Source: Rhizobium sp. RM
Lineage (GTDB): Bacteria > Pseudomonadota > Alphaproteobacteria > Rhizobiales > Rhizobiaceae
NCBI RefSeq assembly: GCF_013390595.1
Contig: NZ_JACAWV010000008.1
Coordinates: 558,001-622,000, forward strand
Direction: 5' to 3'
Length of the DNA stretch: 64,000 bases
A program made the translations under genes and the position numbers. The notes under the pieces are model-generated. The model was given only the letters and a program-made list of their open reading frames with translations. It was not told where the DNA came from and did not search any database. Each line of letters begins with the position of its first letter. Position 1 is the stretch's first letter. Below are positions 44,830 through 53,248 of this stretch, piece by piece.

Positions 44830-46506
44830 GTGAGCGATTTGGCGCCTTCCGGCGCGGGCATTTATACAGCGATGCTTGATGCTCTTTGCGACGCGCTTGG
44901 CGCGGCGGTTGTCGTCTATGACGGCAATGATCGCATCGTTTTTGCCAGTCGCAAGATTCTGTCGATTTTTCCTCTTCGCGAGGAAGCAATTTCTCACGGC
45001 GCCCGCCTGCGCGATTATCTCGGCGCTCTCTACGATTGTTGCCTCGAAGACACCGGAAATCCGGCGGTAATGACCGGACGGCTCGGGCGCGAGGAATGGA
45101 TTGGCGAGCGTCTGGCGCTGCACTGGCGCGAAAGGTCTGAAAAGACGGAGCGACACAAGGGTGAACGCTGGCTGCGTTTCGTCATGAACAGGTTGCCATC
45201 AGGCCTCGGCATCAGTGTTGTTGCGGATATTTCCGAGCAGAAAAAACGTGAAGAGCAGTGGCGACTTGACCTTGAACGGGCGCAATTGGTTGAGGATATT
45301 CTCGACAATCTGCCGTTCTCGATCATCGTCAAAGACCGCAACGCCGCTTATGTCGCCGTCAACAAGGCAGCTTGTGCTTTGCTTGAAACCAACGCCGAAA
45401 CCATCCTTGGGCGCACAGTTTTCGATCTCCATTCCCGCAATCTTGCCGAACGGATCGATATTGCGGATCGACAGGTTATCGACAACGGCACATCAACTGT
45501 CCTGCCGGAGCGAGTGACACGTCTCAACGGCGAGGAAATATTGGCGATCACCCGCAAACAGCGGGTAGGTCGGCTGGGGCGCTATTTTCTGGTCACGACG
45601 ATGGAAGATATTACTGCGCTTGCCACAAGGGACGAGCACGGTACGCCCGTTATACCCACACTCGAACATCTCTCCTTTGTGACGTCCACCTTCGGGAAGG
45701 CCAGGGAAGAGATGAGGGCCTCCAACCTGGACCAAAGTGGCCTGAAAGGGAAAGCAGTTCTTCTCGTGACTGCCAATCCATCCTTTGCAAAGGTCGCCGG
45801 CCAAAAGCTCATCGATTACCAGGTTGAACACGCCGTCGTTACGAGCGAGGAAGAGCAACGCGACTTCATTGATATTGCCCGCTCTGCCGGTGTGACAATC
45901 GATATCGTTGTTGTTGACAACCAGATGAGTGTTGCGTGCCTCGATCATGCCGCCGCTGGGAACCTTCCCGTTCTCGCCATCGATGAAGATCAGATCGCCG
46001 CAACCTTGTTGCACAAGCTGATCTCGGCTTTGGAAACATCCGAGCGCAGCGCAGACGATGACAACGACCAGTGGGAAATTGTCACCGAGGAAACACCTGT
46101 GGTTCTCGAGCGCGGCGGTCCCGGCGATGTCCTGCTTGTCGAAGACAACAAGGTCAATCAGATCGTCTTTTCTCAGATCCTTGAAGGATTGGGCCTTGGC
46201 TGGCGGCTTGCGACCTCCGGTGAGGAAGCGTTGCGGCTTTTTGCCGAACAACGTCCTTCCGTTGTGCTTCTCGACACCACGCTTGTGGATATAGACGGTT
46301 TTGAGGTCGCTCGTCGAATGCGGGGGCTGGAAGAGGAAGCGCCTGTTCCCATCGTTGGCGTCATCACCCACGCCTTTGAAGGCGATCGGGACAAATGTCT
46401 GGCAGCGGGCATGGACGACATGCTGCTGAAACCTGTCAGCCCCGATATGGTAGAGGGCATTTTCCAGCGGATTTTTGGAAAGAGGGATGCTCGGGAGCGC
46501 GCCTGA
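44830..46506 (+). CDS. PAS-PAS-receiver protein lacking a kinase domain
   Basis: 558 residues from GTG 44830, chosen for AGGTGGGGG at 44814-44822; ATG 44755 is the alternative. Domains in order: PAS (about 8-130, AAVVVYDGNDRIVFASRK), PAS (about 160-280, ILDNLPFSIIVKDRNAAYVAVNKAAC), a degenerate receiver-like segment (about 310-405, KAVLLVTANPSFAKV, with VVVDNQMS at the usual Asp position) and a complete receiver (about 435-550: VLLVEDNKVNQ, phosphoacceptor in VVLLDTTLVDIDG, Thr in GVITHAF, Lys in MLLKPVS). No HisKA or ATPase domain is present. The layout looks like a hybrid sensor kinase that lost its kinase core. A GGDEF-EAL gene follows at 133 bp. Confidence 0.75.
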   Translation: MSDLAPSGAGIYTAMLDALCDALGAAVVVYDGNDRIVFASRKILSIFPLREEAISHGARLRDYLGALYDCCLEDTGNPAVMTGRLGREEWIGERLALHWRERSEKTERHKGERWLRFVMNRLPSGLGISVVADISEQKKREEQWRLDLERAQLVEDILDNLPFSIIVKDRNAAYVAVNKAACALLETNAETILGRTVFDLHSRNLAERIDIADRQVIDNGTSTVLPERVTRLNGEEILAITRKQRVGRLGRYFLVTTMEDITALATRDEHGTPVIPTLEHLSFVTSTFGKAREEMRASNLDQSGLKGKAVLLVTANPSFAKVAGQKLIDYQVEHAVVTSEEEQRDFIDIARSAGVTIDIVVVDNQMSVACLDHAAAGNLPVLAIDEDQIAATLLHKLISALETSERSADDDNDQWEIVTEETPVVLERGGPGDVLLVEDNKVNQIVFSQILEGLGLGWRLATSGEEALRLFAEQRPSVVLLDTTLVDIDGFEVARRMRGLEEEAPVPIVGVITHAFEGDRDKCLAAGMDDMLLKPVSPDMVEGIFQRIFGKRDARERA

Positions 46507-46639
46507 TCAATCCCGTGACTGATGATATTCAGCGCCGATGAGTGGTAGGTTTTGTCCATTACACCAATGGAGATATGGTTTTTTTAATACTTGCCCTGCA
46601 TTGTGAGCGCGGTCGACAGGCGATTTACAGGGAAGAGGC

Positions 46640-47992
46640 ATGAAACGGGCAGAACCGCACATGTTGCAGGTCAGCCAGAACGAGTTGCAAGCCATGGCGT
46701 ATAGCGATCCGCTGACGGGGCTTGGCAACCGCTATCGCCTGCGTGACAAGGTTCGCATGCTCGCCAGCGAACGTTCCAGCGACCCCGCACCATTTACAGT
46801 TGGCATCGCCAACATCGACGGCTTCAAGCCGATCAACGATCTCTTCGGCGCACAAGCCGGCGACGAAATTCTCTGTCAGGTCGCACATCGCCTGAAAGCC
46901 TGCATTCCCGACGGCGCTGTTGTCACACGCCACGATGGCGATGAGTTTGCTTTCGTTCTGCCGTTGGTTTTCGAGCGAACCGGTGCCGAGCGCATCGGCA
47001 ACATGATCAAGGACGTGCTGTCGGCGCCCTACGATCTGGGCGACCGCAATGTACGGCTTTCCTCGTCCTTCGGTTTTGCGATCTATCCCTTCGCCGGCAA
47101 TGAATTCGAAGATCTTCTGAAAAGCGCCGAAACCGCGCTCTACCGTTCCAAGCGACGCGGTCGTGGCCAGATTACCGTCTATTCGCGCGAAATTGCGCAG
47201 GAGATGAAGCGGGCGACGCAGCTTGAGCAGGCGTTGAGAAACGCCATCATTGCCGATGCCATCGACGTCCATTTTCAGCCGATCGTCAGGCTTGAGGAAG
47301 CGAAAGTCGTCGGTTTCGAGGCGCTTGCCCGCTGGAATGATCCCGATCTCGGTTTCGTTTCGCCGGCTGTCTTCGTGCCACTTGCCGAAGAGAGAGGGTT
47401 TATCGATGCCTTGTCGGAAACCTTGCTGAGAAAGGCTGCGGAAGCGGCACTGTTCTGGCCCCGCGAGTTGTTTCTCTCCTTCAACCTGTCATCAGCACAG
47501 TTGATGGACCCCGGCACTGCCGACAACATCCTGTCCATTCTGGCTCGGGTCGGCCTCGATCCGCACCGCGTCGAGCTGGAAATCACCGAAACGGCCGTGA
47601 TGACATCGGCGGACACCGCCCAGCGGATCATCAGCGATTTGCAGGCCGCCGGTGTGCGCATCTCTCTCGATGATTTCGGTACGGGCCAGTCGAGCCTTGG
47701 GCGACTGCGTGATTTTACCTTTGACAAGGTGAAGATTGATCGGGCGTTCGTCTCCCGCATAAGCACCGATCGTCCCTCGGAGCACATCATCAAGGCGATT
47801 GTCGCCATGTGCGAAGGGCTTGATCTGGAGGTTGTGGCTGAAGGGATCGAGGAACGGGTGGAAGAGGAAAAGCTGCGCGCCCTCGGCTGTGCCATGGGGC
47901 AGGGATATTTCTACGGCCGGCCGGCCGATGCTGCCGCCACCCAGCGTTACCTCCACGAGAACTACCGCGAAATGTCGACGGATATGCCCTGA
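46640..47992 (+). CDS. GGDEF-EAL domain protein (cyclic di-GMP turnover)
   Basis: 450 residues with no membrane segment or sensor domain; SD GGGAAGAGG precedes ATG 46640. The GGDEF domain (about 20-185) has YSDPLTGLGNRYRLRDK and the signature read as RHDGDEFAF, with Asp in place of the first Gly and no RxxD inhibitory site. The EAL domain (about 195-440) is complete: GFEALARWNDP, EITETAVM, LDDFGTGQSSL, KIDRAFV and EVVAEGIE. I infer mainly phosphodiesterase activity with the GGDEF part as a regulatory GTP site. A terminator follows. Confidence 0.85.
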   Translation: MKRAEPHMLQVSQNELQAMAYSDPLTGLGNRYRLRDKVRMLASERSSDPAPFTVGIANIDGFKPINDLFGAQAGDEILCQVAHRLKACIPDGAVVTRHDGDEFAFVLPLVFERTGAERIGNMIKDVLSAPYDLGDRNVRLSSSFGFAIYPFAGNEFEDLLKSAETALYRSKRRGRGQITVYSREIAQEMKRATQLEQALRNAIIADAIDVHFQPIVRLEEAKVVGFEALARWNDPDLGFVSPAVFVPLAEERGFIDALSETLLRKAAEAALFWPRELFLSFNLSSAQLMDPGTADNILSILARVGLDPHRVELEITETAVMTSADTAQRIISDLQAAGVRISLDDFGTGQSSLGRLRDFTFDKVKIDRAFVSRISTDRPSEHIIKAIVAMCEGLDLEVVAEGIEERVEEEKLRALGCAMGQGYFYGRPADAAATQRYLHENYREMSTDMP

Positions 47993-48039
47993 CGATGTCT
48001 ATGGGCTGACCGCACAAGATCATGCGATGTCCCAAAACG

Positions 48040-48076
48040 AAGCCCCGAAACGGTGCGAACCATTTCGGGGCTTTTC
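48040..48076 (+). terminator. Rho-independent terminator after GGDEF-EAL gene
   Basis: AAGCCCCGAAA (48040-48050), 12-base loop, TTTCGGGGCTT (48063-48073), then TTC: an 11-bp stem with T-rich end. Confidence 0.88.
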
Positions 48077-48105
48077 TGATAGTTCGACGTGAAGATCAAA
48101 CGTCG

Positions 48106-48993
48106 TCAAAGACGGTAGGCCGGCTCAAAAGTGCCCTGGACGTCGATGCCCAGCTCAAAGGTCTGTCCATGCGATGGATTGGCGGCGATCGCCACATCAT
48201 CCAGATGTTCGCGCGCGGACGTGACGAGAAGACGCGATGCGTCGGGACCGATAAAGGCCGGGCAGGTTGTCTGTCCTGCCGGGATCATGTAGCGCTCTAC
48301 GTGGTTTCCCTGCGGGTCGTAACGATCCACGGCCCCGATGCCCCAACGTGCATTCCAGATATGGCCTTGCGCATCGCACACCGACCCATCGATACCCCCG
48401 GGTACGCCGGATGAATCGACGAATACCGTCGACGGGCCAACCGGCAGGCCGGTTTGAGGGTCAAGCGGCACCTTCATCAGTTTGTTGACTTTGGTGTCGG
48501 TGTAATATCCGGTTTCGCCGCCCGGCGAAAAGCAGATCGAATTGGGGATGCTGATCTCGGGAAACAGCTTCGTCACATGGCCTTTGGCGACGTGATAGAC
48601 ACTGCCCGCGCCGGTCTCCGCCGTTCGGCCCATAGTCCCGATCCATAGGGCACCGGACGGATGGATCCGCCCATCATTTGAGCGGTTGCCGGGAAGATCC
48701 GTTTCAAGTTCTGCGTGAAGGGAAAGAACGCCGGTTGCGGTATCGCGAATGAACAGGCCATCGTCGGATGCGATGAGTTGCTTGTCATCGTTGATCTTCG
48801 CAAGTGCGCTTCCCATGAAGGGCAGGGCATGCACGGTTTTGCGACCGGACGCGAGGTGCAGTTCGTGCAGCTCGCGTTCGAGAATGTTGAACCACCAGGC
48901 TGTGCCCGTAACGGGATCATAGGTCGGTCCTTCGCCGAGCGTCAGCGCTGCATCATCAAGCACGGTTCCGGCGAAGGCGTGGGTCGTTGTCAT
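48106..48993 (-). CDS. SMP-30/gluconolactonase family lactonase
   Basis: 295 residues from ATG 48993 (GGAGGATAGTGCG upstream). Beta-propeller features: LGEGPTYDPVTGTAWWFNIL near 15 with the metal-binding Glu, NRSNDGRIHPSGALWIGTMG near 100, and IDGSVCDAQGHIWNARWG near 195. Such enzymes open sugar lactones. Beside dgoK and dgoA the likely substrate is a galactono- or related aldonolactone (inference). It starts 4 bases after the dgoA stop, in the same operon. Confidence 0.85.
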   Translation of the reverse strand: MTTTHAFAGTVLDDAALTLGEGPTYDPVTGTAWWFNILERELHELHLASGRKTVHALPFMGSALAKINDDKQLIASDDGLFIRDTATGVLSLHAELETDLPGNRSNDGRIHPSGALWIGTMGRTAETGAGSVYHVAKGHVTKLFPEISIPNSICFSPGGETGYYTDTKVNKLMKVPLDPQTGLPVGPSTVFVDSSGVPGGIDGSVCDAQGHIWNARWGIGAVDRYDPQGNHVERYMIPAGQTTCPAFIGPDASRLLVTSAREHLDDVAIAANPSHGQTFELGIDVQGTFEPAYRL

Positions 48994-48997
48994 CGCA

Positions 48998-49627
48998 CTA
49001 TCCTCCGATGGCGGCATCGTAAGCAGCAAGGGTCACGACCGCACGCTCACGGACCTCTGCTGCCGTCATGCCGGGCTTGTAAAGGCTGGTTCCGAGACCA
49101 AAGGCGGTGATGCCTGCACTGGTGTATTCGGAGAAGTTCTTGTCTGAAACGCCACCCACAGCGGCAATGACCAGATCCTTCGGCAAAATTGTGCGGATGG
49201 CATTGATGCCGGACGGACCAATAATGCTGGCCGGGAAGAATTTCAGACCCGTTGCGCCAGCCTTGGCGGCAACGAGAGCTTCGGTCGGCGTCAGGACACC
49301 GGGCATCGTCACCATGCCCTTTACCCGGGCAGCGACGATGACATCAGGGTCCGCATTCGGGCTGACCACAAGTTTGCCGCCGGCCGCATCGAGTTGTTCA
49401 ACTTCTTCGGTCGTCAGTACGGTGCCGGCACCGATCAGGCAGTCGGCCGGTGCCATTTTCGCGGCGATTTCGATGGAGCGGAACGGCTCTGGCGAATTCA
49501 GCGGAATTTCGATGGCGCGAAAACCGGTTTCGATCAGGGCGCCTACGACGCCTTCCGTTTCCTCAGGCTTGAGGCCGCGTAGAATCGCGATCAACGGGTA
49601 TTTGATGGAAGGAAAGGGGATACGCAT
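48998..49627 (-). CDS. dgoA: 2-dehydro-3-deoxy-6-phosphogalactonate aldolase
   Basis: 209 residues, KDPG/KDPGal aldolase family. YPLIAILRGLKPEE near 10 and IEIPLNSPEPFRSIE near 40 hold the family Glu, and the Schiff-base Lys is in GATGLKFFPAS near 130. LIAILRGL and the PLNSPEP variant are typical of the galactonate enzyme, not of Eda. It splits KDPGal to pyruvate and glyceraldehyde-3-phosphate. It follows dgoK by 11 bases. Confidence 0.9.
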   Translation of the reverse strand: MRIPFPSIKYPLIAILRGLKPEETEGVVGALIETGFRAIEIPLNSPEPFRSIEIAAKMAPADCLIGAGTVLTTEEVEQLDAAGGKLVVSPNADPDVIVAARVKGMVTMPGVLTPTEALVAAKAGATGLKFFPASIIGPSGINAIRTILPKDLVIAAVGGVSDKNFSEYTSAGITAFGLGTSLYKPGMTAAEVRERAVVTLAAYDAAIGG

Positions 49628-49638
49628 GATAGTCGTCC

Positions 49639-50553
49639 TTATGCCCAGATGGCGTTTGCGGCGGCGAGCAATCCGCGCCGTACGGCCTCGTCTGCGTCGA
49701 TGACCGTATAGGGAATGGAGAGCGCTCTGAAGGCGCCCTCATAGAGAGTGGAAAGTGGCCCGGAACCGATCAAGACAACCGGCGTATCTTTCGAGGCGAT
49801 GGAGTGCGCGCCGGAAATCTCGAGGCCGATCATGATGCCGGAGAGCTTGGCTTTTGCGTCCGTCGCCGAAAGTCCATGCAGCAGCTGGCCAGAGCGGAGG
49901 GTGAACAGCCGGTTGGTCGCCATCTGCGGGCGCTCGTATATATCAGCCACCGCTGCCTTGAATGCCGCGTGGTCGCCGGTGAAGCCTTCCGCTTCCGCCA
50001 GTGCATGCGACAGGATCGTCTGCTTGGAGATGACGTCGAACAGCTCACCGGTCATGAAAGTTGCAAACCCCGTGACCTGTTCACCACTGACAGTTACCCA
50101 CTTGGAATGCGTTCCGGGCATGCAGACCAGTTTTTCGCCTCCGCCGGCTGAGGTCAGTGCACCCAGCAATTGGGTTTCTTCGCCACGAATGACATCGGGC
50201 GCGGTAGCTGCACGCTGGGCGAGACCCGGCAAAATGCGAACGTCACGTTCCTGCCCCGGTACACGCACTGCCCCATTCATCACGGAGGAAAGGGTGGCGG
50301 GCACGTCGATGTAGCCGGCTTCAACCCAGCCCTGGCGTGCGCCGGCCATGCCGCAGACGAGAACCGGAAGGCCTGCTGGGGCCTGAATGGCATCGAGATG
50401 GGTTTGCAGCACCTCCGCGAAACCGGTACGCATGGCGGTCGTCATGCCTTCCGCGCTGCGTCTTTCGGCAAGCACCTCGCCCGATCGGCTCATCAGCCAG
50501 AGCCGGAAACTGGTTGTTCCCCAGTCGACGGCGATAAAAGCGGGTTCGGACAT
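49639..50553 (-). CDS. dgoK: 2-dehydro-3-deoxygalactonokinase
   Basis: 304 residues from ATG 50553, which overlaps the SDR stop (TAATG). ASKHA kinase marks: FIAVDWGTTSFRLWLM at the start, GEETQLLGAL near 145, CMPGTHSKWVTV near 165 and VVLIGSGPLSTLYEGAF near 260. It phosphorylates 2-keto-3-deoxygalactonate before DgoA. Operon order is SDR-dgoK-dgoA-lactonase. Confidence 0.92.
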   Translation of the reverse strand: MSEPAFIAVDWGTTSFRLWLMSRSGEVLAERRSAEGMTTAMRTGFAEVLQTHLDAIQAPAGLPVLVCGMAGARQGWVEAGYIDVPATLSSVMNGAVRVPGQERDVRILPGLAQRAATAPDVIRGEETQLLGALTSAGGGEKLVCMPGTHSKWVTVSGEQVTGFATFMTGELFDVISKQTILSHALAEAEGFTGDHAAFKAAVADIYERPQMATNRLFTLRSGQLLHGLSATDAKAKLSGIMIGLEISGAHSIASKDTPVVLIGSGPLSTLYEGAFRALSIPYTVIDADEAVRRGLLAAANAIWA

Positions 50554-51317
50554 TATAAAAGGCCTCCGTCTACAATAATGGATTGCGCCGTGATGGCGCG
50601 TGATGTCGATGATGCGAGAAACAGGCACGGGCCCGCGAGATCGTCTGCCAGAAGCGTTCGCTTCAGACACTGACGTTGTGTCGTCGTGGCAATGGAATCA
50701 TCGGTAAGCCAGAGTTCCTTTTGCCGTTCGGTCACGATCATGCCCGGCAAGAGTGCATTGACGCGGATGTTTTCCGGGCCAAGTCGCCCTGCAAGGCTCT
50801 TCGTCAGTCCGATGATGCCGGCTTTTGCCGTTGCGTAGGAGGGCAGGTCTCCCATATTGAGAAGGAAGGAGATCGATGAAAAATTGATGATCGAGGCTTC
50901 GCCGGCTTGTCGCAGAAAAGGCAGAGCAGCCTGAGTGACGAAGAACATCTGCTTCAGATTGACCGACTGGTTGTTGTCCCAATAGCTTTCCGTGACGGTG
51001 TCGATGTCGTGGCGGTCATCCCAGGCGGCATTGTTGATAAGTACCTTGATTCCGTCCGTCGCTCGGGCAGCGTCCTTCACTACGTCGCCAATCTCCGATG
51101 TTTTACGCAGATCGGCGTTGAAAAATCGCACGGGATTCCGGGTCGTTGCCGAAAGTCTCTCTGCAAGGGCTCTGCTTGGCTCTTCGGCAATGTCTATGAA
51201 TGATACTCTTGCACCTTGAACCGCAAAGGCCTCTACGAGCGCTGCGCCAATGCCTGAGCCGCCTCCCGTAATCAGGACGCCCTCGTCCTGGAGATCCGGA
51301 AACTTGGCTTCGATCAT
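50553..51317 (-). CDS. SDR-family oxidoreductase, probable sugar dehydrogenase
   Basis: 254 residues from ATG 51317; ATG 51353 is possible but lacks a ribosome site. The cofactor motif is GVLITGGGSGIGAALVE near 15, NNAAW near 92, and the catalytic set is Ser in INFSSISFL near 140, YATAKAG near 157. It belongs to the classical NAD(P)-dependent SDRs. In this operon a galactose (or similar aldose/aldonate) dehydrogenase role is likely, supplying the lactone for the SMP-30 enzyme; substrate not provable from sequence. Confidence 0.8.
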   Translation of the reverse strand: MIEAKFPDLQDEGVLITGGGSGIGAALVEAFAVQGARVSFIDIAEEPSRALAERLSATTRNPVRFFNADLRKTSEIGDVVKDAARATDGIKVLINNAAWDDRHDIDTVTESYWDNNQSVNLKQMFFVTQAALPFLRQAGEASIINFSSISFLLNMGDLPSYATAKAGIIGLTKSLAGRLGPENIRVNALLPGMIVTERQKELWLTDDSIATTTQRQCLKRTLLADDLAGPCLFLASSTSRAITAQSIIVDGGLL

Positions 51318-51346
51318 AATATCGTCTCGTGGGTTTGCACTTGCTT

Positions 51347-51363
51347 GTTCCATTATTTGGAAC
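51347..51363. promoter_or_regulatory. Operator candidate in the SDR-IclR divergent promoter
   Basis: GTTCCA (51347-51352), 5-base centre, TGGAAC (51358-51363): a perfect palindrome of the size IclR-family dimers bind. A partial half-site TGGAA recurs at 51378-51382. It lies 29 bp ahead of the SDR start codon and 70 bp ahead of the IclR start. Confidence 0.6.
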
Positions 51364-51433
51364 TAGATTTTATTAAATGGAATTATTCTCTTGGCTTCGA
51401 ATGGATGTCAAGGCAGATAACGGCGGATATATC

Positions 51434-52261
51434 ATGGCCAATGGCGACAGGCAGAGCGCCTCTTCGGACGTCAATTCCCGTGAGGACAGCACGACAGGCA
51501 CACTGGGAAAGGCCATTTCTCTCTTAGAACTGGTTGCGATTGCTGAAAAGCCGATGCGTTTCACCGATATCGTCGAAGCGTCCGGTCAGCCGCGTGGGAC
51601 GGTTCACCGCCAGTTGACGCATCTCGTTGCTGAGGGTTTGATCGAACAGTCTACCGATCAGACCTATGCCGTTGGCTTGAGGCTTCTGCGATTTGCAGCG
51701 CGGGCATGGAGTGGAAACGATCTTCGCAGTGTCGCTACCTCTCATCTGACAGCCCTGCACGAAGCAACAGGAGAATCTGTTCATCTTGGCGTTCTGTACG
51801 GCGGGGAGGTCACCTATCTCGACAAGATCGAGGGGAAGCATGCCCTTCGAATGCATTCGCAGGTCGGCAATTCGTCTCCGGCCTATTGTACCGGAGTTGG
51901 CAAGGCAGCCTTGTCGCTCCTGTCCGATCTCGAAGTCAGGACTATTGCGGCAAATCTGAATTTCCATCGCTTTACGGAAAACACTCTTCTCGACGCCGAA
52001 GCACTTCTTGCTGAAATATCTGCAATCCGTAACACTGGGTATGGTTTTGATCGACAGGAGCACGAAGTCGGCATTCACTGCGTCGCCGCGCCGATTAAGG
52101 CGACAGGGCGCAACTTTCAGGCGGCGGTGTCTGTGACGGGACCCGCCTACCGCATTAGCCTGGAACAATTGACGTTGTGGGGAACTCTTGTTGGCGAAAC
52201 CGCCGAAAAAATAGCGCTGGAGCTACGTTACAGGCTGCCGCCTGTTGCGGGGTCCCATTGA
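51434..52261 (+). CDS. IclR-family transcriptional regulator
   Basis: 275 residues from ATG 51434 (GGCGGA just upstream); in-frame ATGs at 51401 and 51377 are alternatives. A winged helix (about 18-85, LELVAIAEKPMRFTDIVEASGQPRGTVHRQL) and the IclR effector domain follow (VHLGVLYGGEVTYLDKIEG, AYCTGVGKAALS, GYGFDRQEHEVGIHCVAAPI). Divergent from the SDR-dgoK-dgoA-lactonase operon, which it most likely controls in response to a sugar acid. Confidence 0.85.
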   Translation: MANGDRQSASSDVNSREDSTTGTLGKAISLLELVAIAEKPMRFTDIVEASGQPRGTVHRQLTHLVAEGLIEQSTDQTYAVGLRLLRFAARAWSGNDLRSVATSHLTALHEATGESVHLGVLYGGEVTYLDKIEGKHALRMHSQVGNSSPAYCTGVGKAALSLLSDLEVRTIAANLNFHRFTENTLLDAEALLAEISAIRNTGYGFDRQEHEVGIHCVAAPIKATGRNFQAAVSVTGPAYRISLEQLTLWGTLVGETAEKIALELRYRLPPVAGSH

Positions 52262-52429
52262 AGATACGGGGAAGAACCCTTAGGCGGAAAGTTCTTCCTT
52301 TTGTGCATATATGATTAAATATTCAACTTTTGTTTGCATGAATCGTTTTGGTGAGTAAATTTCACAACAATCGCCATGCGAAATTTTAAACTTCGCTACG
52401 GCCTCTCCCATTTTCGAAGAATCGCTTTG

Positions 52430-53170
52430 ATGCAGAATATGAAGACGACCGCCGTTCCGACGTTTGGTGTTGATTGCGTTCGAGAGATCGCAGGTCTCAA
52501 CACGCAATTCGATATTTTCCGGTTTCTGAAACGCCTAACGGAGGCGTGGGAGTTCAAGGCCTTCATGGTTCTGGACCTGTCGGCGGAAATCACCAGCGAA
52601 CTGTCGCAACACACCATCATCACCAGCTGGCCGGCAGAACTCCTGCAACGCTATGACGAAGAAGGGCTGTTGCAGAAGAGCAAGGTTATGGCGCACCTGC
52701 GCAAAACCACCACACCTTTTGACGTCTCCGTTGATTTCCTTTCCAAGGGAACGGATACAACCGCCAAGAAAACGCTCATCGGCCTCTTCGAGAGGTTCGA
52801 AATGGTCAACTCCGTCTGGTTTCCGGTGCACGACGTGACGGCATATCGGGGCGCGGTTTCCTTTTCGGGGAACAAAACTTCCTTGGGCCAGGGGCAGATT
52901 GCCGAACTCTTTTACATAGCGACGCATATATTCGCGCGTCTTTCGGAAATTCGGCGCCAGGATCTGCGTGTTCCCGAAACCTTAAGCGAGAGGGAAATCG
53001 ACTGCCTGAATTGGACGGCGGCCGGCAAGACAAGCGCTGAAATCGCCGAGATCATGATGTTGTCGGAGCACACCATCAATCATTATCTGAACCGGGCGAC
53101 GAAGAAACTCGACACCGTCAACCGCACGCAGGCAGTAGCAAAGGCTTTACGTGTTGGCCTGATAAAATAA
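52430..53170 (+). CDS. LuxR-type regulator with autoinducer-binding-like domain (solo)
   Basis: 246 residues from ATG 52430 (alternatives 52376 and 52439). The N-terminal half resembles the acyl-homoserine-lactone domain: WPAELLQRYDEEGLLQKSKVMAHL near 65-90, TPFDV near 97 and SVWFPVHDVTAYRGAVSFSG near 130. Where AHL receptors have the conserved DP pair this one has SK, so the ligand may differ or be absent. The GerE-type HTH (LSEREIDCLNWTAAGKTSAEIAE, about 185-240) is intact. No luxI gene is in the window. A 10-bp inverted repeat spans its stop codon. Confidence 0.8.
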   Translation: MQNMKTTAVPTFGVDCVREIAGLNTQFDIFRFLKRLTEAWEFKAFMVLDLSAEITSELSQHTIITSWPAELLQRYDEEGLLQKSKVMAHLRKTTTPFDVSVDFLSKGTDTTAKKTLIGLFERFEMVNSVWFPVHDVTAYRGAVSFSGNKTSLGQGQIAELFYIATHIFARLSEIRRQDLRVPETLSEREIDCLNWTAAGKTSAEIAEIMMLSEHTINHYLNRATKKLDTVNRTQAVAKALRVGLIK

Positions 53171-53189
53171 CGAAATCGCTATTTTATCA
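53160..53189. repeat. 10-bp inverted repeat at the LuxR gene end
   Basis: TGATAAAATA (53160-53169) and TATTTTATCA (53180-53189) are exact complements with a 10-base spacer. The left arm includes the LuxR stop codon. It could be an AT-rich terminator or an operator for the next gene. Confidence 0.6.
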
Positions 53190-53248
53190 TTGTGATAAAC
53201 CCTTTCGTGGGCGATCCTCTTTTCGAATCACCGGAAAGGAGAAATCGT

